Assembly: GCA_031263665.1 (NCBI GenBank)
Contig: JAISFJ010000134.1
Location: 1 to 7,666 of the forward strand
Direction: 5' to 3'
DNA from: Coriobacteriales bacterium
GTDB taxonomy: Bacteria > Actinomycetota > Coriobacteriia > Coriobacteriales > UBA8131
Length of the DNA stretch: 7,666 nucleotides
The position numbers and the translations under genes were made by a program. Positions 5,163-7,666 of the stretch are shown here, piece by piece. How positions within the stretch are numbered: the stretch's first letter is position 1; each line of letters begins with the position of its first letter. Below the pieces are notes generated by a model. The model saw nothing but the letters and a program-made list of their open reading frames with translations. It had not been told where the DNA came from and ran no database searches.

Positions 5163-6890
5163 CTAATATTCCAGCGGTGTATGCCGACGGTCCACGCAGT
5201 AGTTTTCCAACTGCTGCTTCGTCAAAATCTGCTGCTTCCGTTTTTTCACATCGACAATGGTCACGCGCTCCGTACACGAATAACAGGGGTCGAGGCTTCC
5301 GACTATCATCGCGGCGTCAGAAATCGTGTTGCCTCTAAACATATACCGAAGCACTGGCCAGTTGCTGTAGGTAGAAGCCTTGGCCCGCCAGCGATAACAT
5401 TTCTGGTTGTTGCCAATCATGCTCCAATGCACGTCTTCTCCACGAGGGGCCTCGGTCCAACCAACGGCAAAACGATGGGGCTCATAGGTCCAATTTTCGT
5501 TGAGCACCGGCCCTGAGGGGGCGTTTTCCAAAAGCTCGGATATGATGTCGAGGCTATCCATGAACTCCCCGATGCGAACGAGAGTCCTGCCCTTAACGTC
5601 ACAGCTACCTGCGGTAATGGCCTTTCGGTCGAGGCTCTTATACCCGTCGAAGGGATGACACCACCGGGCGTCACGCTCAAAGCCGCTCCCGCGAACCGTG
5701 GGGCCCACGGGGCTGTAATCACGGGCGACCTTCCTGTCGAGAATACCAACGCCCTCGGTACGGTCAATAAAGTTGGGCGTCGAAAGCAGTTCATCCACCA
5801 AATTTGCTACCTCAGAGCGCATCCTATCCAGATACTTGAGCGTTGAGACTTTCTGCTCGGCTAAGATGTCGCGCCGAACACCACCGATGAGGTTTAGGCC
5901 GTAGGTCTTGCGGGCTCCGGTGAGCATCTCGGCTAAGTCCATCGATTGCTCACGCACGCGGAACATATGATGAAAGCCCGTGTCAAAGCCCGTGAAGTGA
6001 CACACGAGGCCCAAGTTAAGCAGATGCGAATGCAGCCGCTCGGTCTCGAGTATGATGCTGCGGATAAACTGCGCGCGTAGCGGAATCTCGATGCCCTGGG
6101 CGTGCTCGACGGACTCGGCATAGGCCACCGAGTGCGCAAAGCCGCAGATGCCGCAGATGCGCTCGGCTAAAAAGGGCACCGTATCGTAATTCATGCGTGA
6201 CTCGGCGCACTTCTCCATACCGCGATGCACGTAGAACATGCGGTAATCAGCATCTATAATCTGCTCGCCCTCGACAAAGAGGCGAAAATGCCCCGGTTCG
6301 TCGGAGGTAATGTGCAAGGGGCCCATGGGGATGACGGTGGTTTCCCTGTCGCCTGTGTCTTTAAGAAACTCGTAGTTTTCAACATCGGTCGTCGGTTCGG
6401 GCCGATACCGGTAGTCCATGGTGTCCTTGCGCAACGGATACAGGCCCTGTGGCCAGTCATCGGGCAAAACCAGATTGCGGTTGTCGATGATACCGAGGGC
6501 GCGCAAGCCAAACAGGTCCTGGACCTCACGCTCGCCCCAGACAACCGCGGGAACCTTAGGCGACACCGAGTAGAACTCACCGGGGTCTTTGGGAACCTCT
6601 ACGCGAACTATGCAATAGCAGGGGTCGGCTTCCTCCATGGAAAGCACGTAGTAAACCGCGTACGCGTCATTGATGGGGCGCTCGTCGTTGCCAACAACAA
6701 CCGACAGCCAGCCACCCCGGTCGTAATAGAGATATTCGATGACATCGGGGGCCTTTTCGGGCACGACATCGAGTACAATCTGGTCATCGCAAATCCATCT
6801 GACTTCACGGATTACGCCCGGGAAGCGACTTTCGGCTTCCCGCACATGCGATTCACCAATGCGCAATCCATCGCTCTTGTTTATACTCAC
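5163..6890 (-). CDS. hyfG: Group 4 [NiFe] hydrogenase large subunit (HyfG/HycE; NuoC-like and NuoD-like fusion)
   Basis: Catalytic subunit that reduces protons to H2 (or the reverse) at a Ni-Fe centre. It has 575 aa, against 569 in E. coli HycE. The N-terminal domain (about 1-165) is NuoC-like with the 30-kDa subunit signature in VWGEREVQDLFGLRALGI (117-134) and LPDDWPQGLYPLRKD (142-156). The C-terminal domain is NuoD-like: IPMGPLHITSDEPGHFRL (187-204), nickel ligands Cys246 and Cys249 in ERICGICGFAHS (243-254), and Cys536 and Cys539 in SLDPCYSCTER (532-542). Keeping all four Cys separates it from NuoD of complex I. After Arg542 a 33-residue tail follows (Val543 to Tyr575), matching the tail that HycI removes from E. 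coli HycE after Arg537. The start is GTG at 6890 with AAAGGAG (6898-6904) at 7-nt spacing; the stop is TAG. It begins 12 nt after hyfF. Confidence 0.97.
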   Translation of the reverse strand: MSINKSDGLRIGESHVREAESRFPGVIREVRWICDDQIVLDVVPEKAPDVIEYLYYDRGGWLSVVVGNDERPINDAYAVYYVLSMEEADPCYCIVRVEVPKDPGEFYSVSPKVPAVVWGEREVQDLFGLRALGIIDNRNLVLPDDWPQGLYPLRKDTMDYRYRPEPTTDVENYEFLKDTGDRETTVIPMGPLHITSDEPGHFRLFVEGEQIIDADYRMFYVHRGMEKCAESRMNYDTVPFLAERICGICGFAHSVAYAESVEHAQGIEIPLRAQFIRSIILETERLHSHLLNLGLVCHFTGFDTGFHHMFRVREQSMDLAEMLTGARKTYGLNLIGGVRRDILAEQKVSTLKYLDRMRSEVANLVDELLSTPNFIDRTEGVGILDRKVARDYSPVGPTVRGSGFERDARWCHPFDGYKSLDRKAITAGSCDVKGRTLVRIGEFMDSLDIISELLENAPSGPVLNENWTYEPHRFAVGWTEAPRGEDVHWSMIGNNQKCYRWRAKASTYSNWPVLRYMFRGNTISDAAMIVGSLDPCYSCTERVTIVDVKKRKQQILTKQQLENYCVDRRHTPLEY

Positions 6891-6897
6891 AGCACTT

Positions 6898-6904
6898 CTC
6901 CTTT
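6898..6904 (-). promoter_or_regulatory. Shine-Dalgarno deciding the GTG start of hyfG
   Basis: AAAGGAG on the minus strand, overlapping the hyfF stop codon TAA (6903-6905) and 7 nt before the GTG at 6890. It fixes the start and links hyfG translation to hyfF. Confidence 0.75.
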
Positions 6905-7666
6905 ATTCGATGGCGGCGAAAATGTCTTTGAACAGGGGAGCCTCATGCAACACGTCGGTATCCTGTTGCAAAACAACCTGGGTCGCGGATTCCAGCCCAT
7001 ACAAAATCGGTTGCGGCATCGCGACACCAAACCAAAGTATGGCAAGCGTCAAAGCAAACTGCGGGAGCAGGGCCATCACTCCCACATCGCCCTTCGGGAC
7101 GTTCTCGGGCGCCTTACCCAAAACCGAACCCGTCACCACGTGCACGCAGGCGGCAATGACAACGGTCAGCGCGATACCAAAGATGACGATGATAACAAGA
7201 TGCCCTGCCTGGATACCGCTGATGAAGCCTAAAACCTCGGAAAGAAACATGGCAAAGGGCGGAAAGCCGGCAAGCGCGAAAAAGCCGATTGCCATGAGTA
7301 CCGCCGTGACGGGGGCGACCTGGAGTATTCCCTTGATTTTCTTCAGGTCGCGGGTTCCATATTTGATAAGGACGTTGCCGGAGATGCTGAACAAAAGCGC
7401 CTTGGTAACGCCGTGAGTGATGCAGTGAAGCAAGGCCGCCGCGATACCCAAGGGCCCGCCGAAGCCGAGGCAGAGCGCGACGAGACCTATGTTTTCGCAC
7501 GAATGATAGGCCAGCTTGCGCTTCAGGTCATCCTGCGAGAACACGGCAAAGGCAGCGACCACGACGGAAAGCAGACCAACGATGAGCATGATGGTTTGGG
7601 GAAACCGCGGGCCAATCGCCTGAACGGTAAGAATGTAGAAGCGGATGATGATGAGCATCGCGCATT
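6903..7666 (-). CDS. hyfF: Hydrogenase-4 membrane subunit HyfF (NuoL/M/N-like antiporter-type), partial, N-terminus missing
   Basis: Integral membrane subunit of the proton-translocating antiporter family, anchoring the hydrogenase and possibly coupling its turnover to ion movement. The last 253 residues are visible; full proteins are about 480-530 aa. The frame remains open through the window edge, so Met at 7658 is internal. Seen, numbered from that Met: a membrane segment at about 22-40, QDDLKRKLAYHSCENIGL (42-59), the conserved channel helix ALLHCITHGVTKALLF (75-90) with His78, His82 and Lys86 (the buried Lys typical of the family), GTRDLKKIKG (101-110), and FFALAGFPPFAMFLSE (126-141), followed by two hydrophobic segments (152-178 and 195-218). 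It ends soon after the last segment with a short tail, as HyfF does and unlike longer NuoL/HyfB proteins. Its place directly before the large subunit gene is that of hyfF. HyfB or HyfD is the less likely alternative. Confidence 0.88.
   Translation of the reverse strand, partial: CAMLIIIRFYILTVQAIGPRFPQTIMLIVGLLSVVVAAFAVFSQDDLKRKLAYHSCENIGLVALCLGFGGPLGIAAALLHCITHGVTKALLFSISGNVLIKYGTRDLKKIKGILQVAPVTAVLMAIGFFALAGFPPFAMFLSEVLGFISGIQAGHLVIIVIFGIALTVVIAACVHVVTGSVLGKAPENVPKGDVGVMALLPQFALTLAILWFGVAMPQPILYGLESATQVVLQQDTDVLHEAPLFKDIFAAIE

Noticed and set aside
5163..6890. Complex I NuoCD rather than hydrogenase
   Set aside because: Both nickel-binding CxxC motifs and a processed C-terminal tail are present and HycH and HycI are adjacent, which complex I lacks.
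6225..7232. Long plus-strand open frame of 335 codons
   Set aside because: It lies antisense to hyfG and hyfF and crosses their junction; its translation has no recognisable domain and the opposite strand encodes clearly conserved hydrogenase subunits.
6739..7416. Plus-strand open frame of 225 codons
   Set aside because: It is antisense to the hyfF 3' part and the hyfG start, with a low-complexity Thr/Ser/Pro/Ala composition expected of a shadow frame.
1..7666. CRISPR arrays, tRNA genes, insertion sequences
   Set aside because: No spaced direct repeats, cloverleaf-like sequences or transposase-like proteins were seen; nearly all bases are accounted for by genes of known families.

Overview
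The window is coded almost entirely on the minus strand and holds two gene blocks separated by a 184-bp gap. Reading in the direction of transcription (high to low coordinates), the first block (about 7666 to 1879) is the distal part of a group 4 [NiFe] hydrogenase / formate hydrogenlyase operon. It contains the C-terminal half of a HyfF-type membrane subunit, the HyfG/HycE large subunit (NuoC-like plus NuoD-like domains), the HyfH/HycF two-[4Fe-4S] subunit, the HyfI/HycG small subunit, the HycH/HyfJ maturation factor, the HycI endopeptidase and a formate/nitrite channel (FNT family, FocA/FocB-like). The genes are tightly packed with 4-nt ATGA overlaps or short gaps carrying clear Shine-Dalgarno sequences, so they most likely form one transcript. 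A perfect 16-bp hairpin lies just after the channel gene and probably marks the operon's end.

How they would work together: HyfF (with other membrane subunits outside the window) anchors the complex. HyfG carries the Ni-Fe site, and HyfI and HyfH carry the iron-sulfur relay. HycI clips the C-terminal tail of HyfG after nickel insertion, and HycH helps maturation. The channel would move formate for the complex. The formate dehydrogenase that would make this a true formate hydrogenlyase is not in the window, so H2 evolution from formate is inferred from family and gene order. The order mixes the two E. coli operons: HyfF lies upstream and the channel downstream as in hyf, while the maturation pair H-I sits at the end as in hyc.

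The second block (about 1694 to 1, running off the window) is a cell-surface polymer locus. A CDP-glycerol glycerophosphotransferase-family protein (TagB/TagF type) is joined by a one-base TGATG overlap to an ABC-2 polysaccharide/teichoic-acid export permease (TagG/Wzm type), which is cut by the window edge.

Organism: an anaerobe or facultative anaerobe with a mid-range GC content and frequent GTG starts. The teichoic-acid-type genes hint at a Gram-positive lineage (Bacillota or an anaerobic Actinomycetota such as Coriobacteriia), but this is not resolved by the sequence. I found no mobile elements, tRNA or rRNA genes, or CRISPR arrays, and no gene-free stretch longer than 184 bp. I see an unusual arrangement of known parts and no clearly new system.
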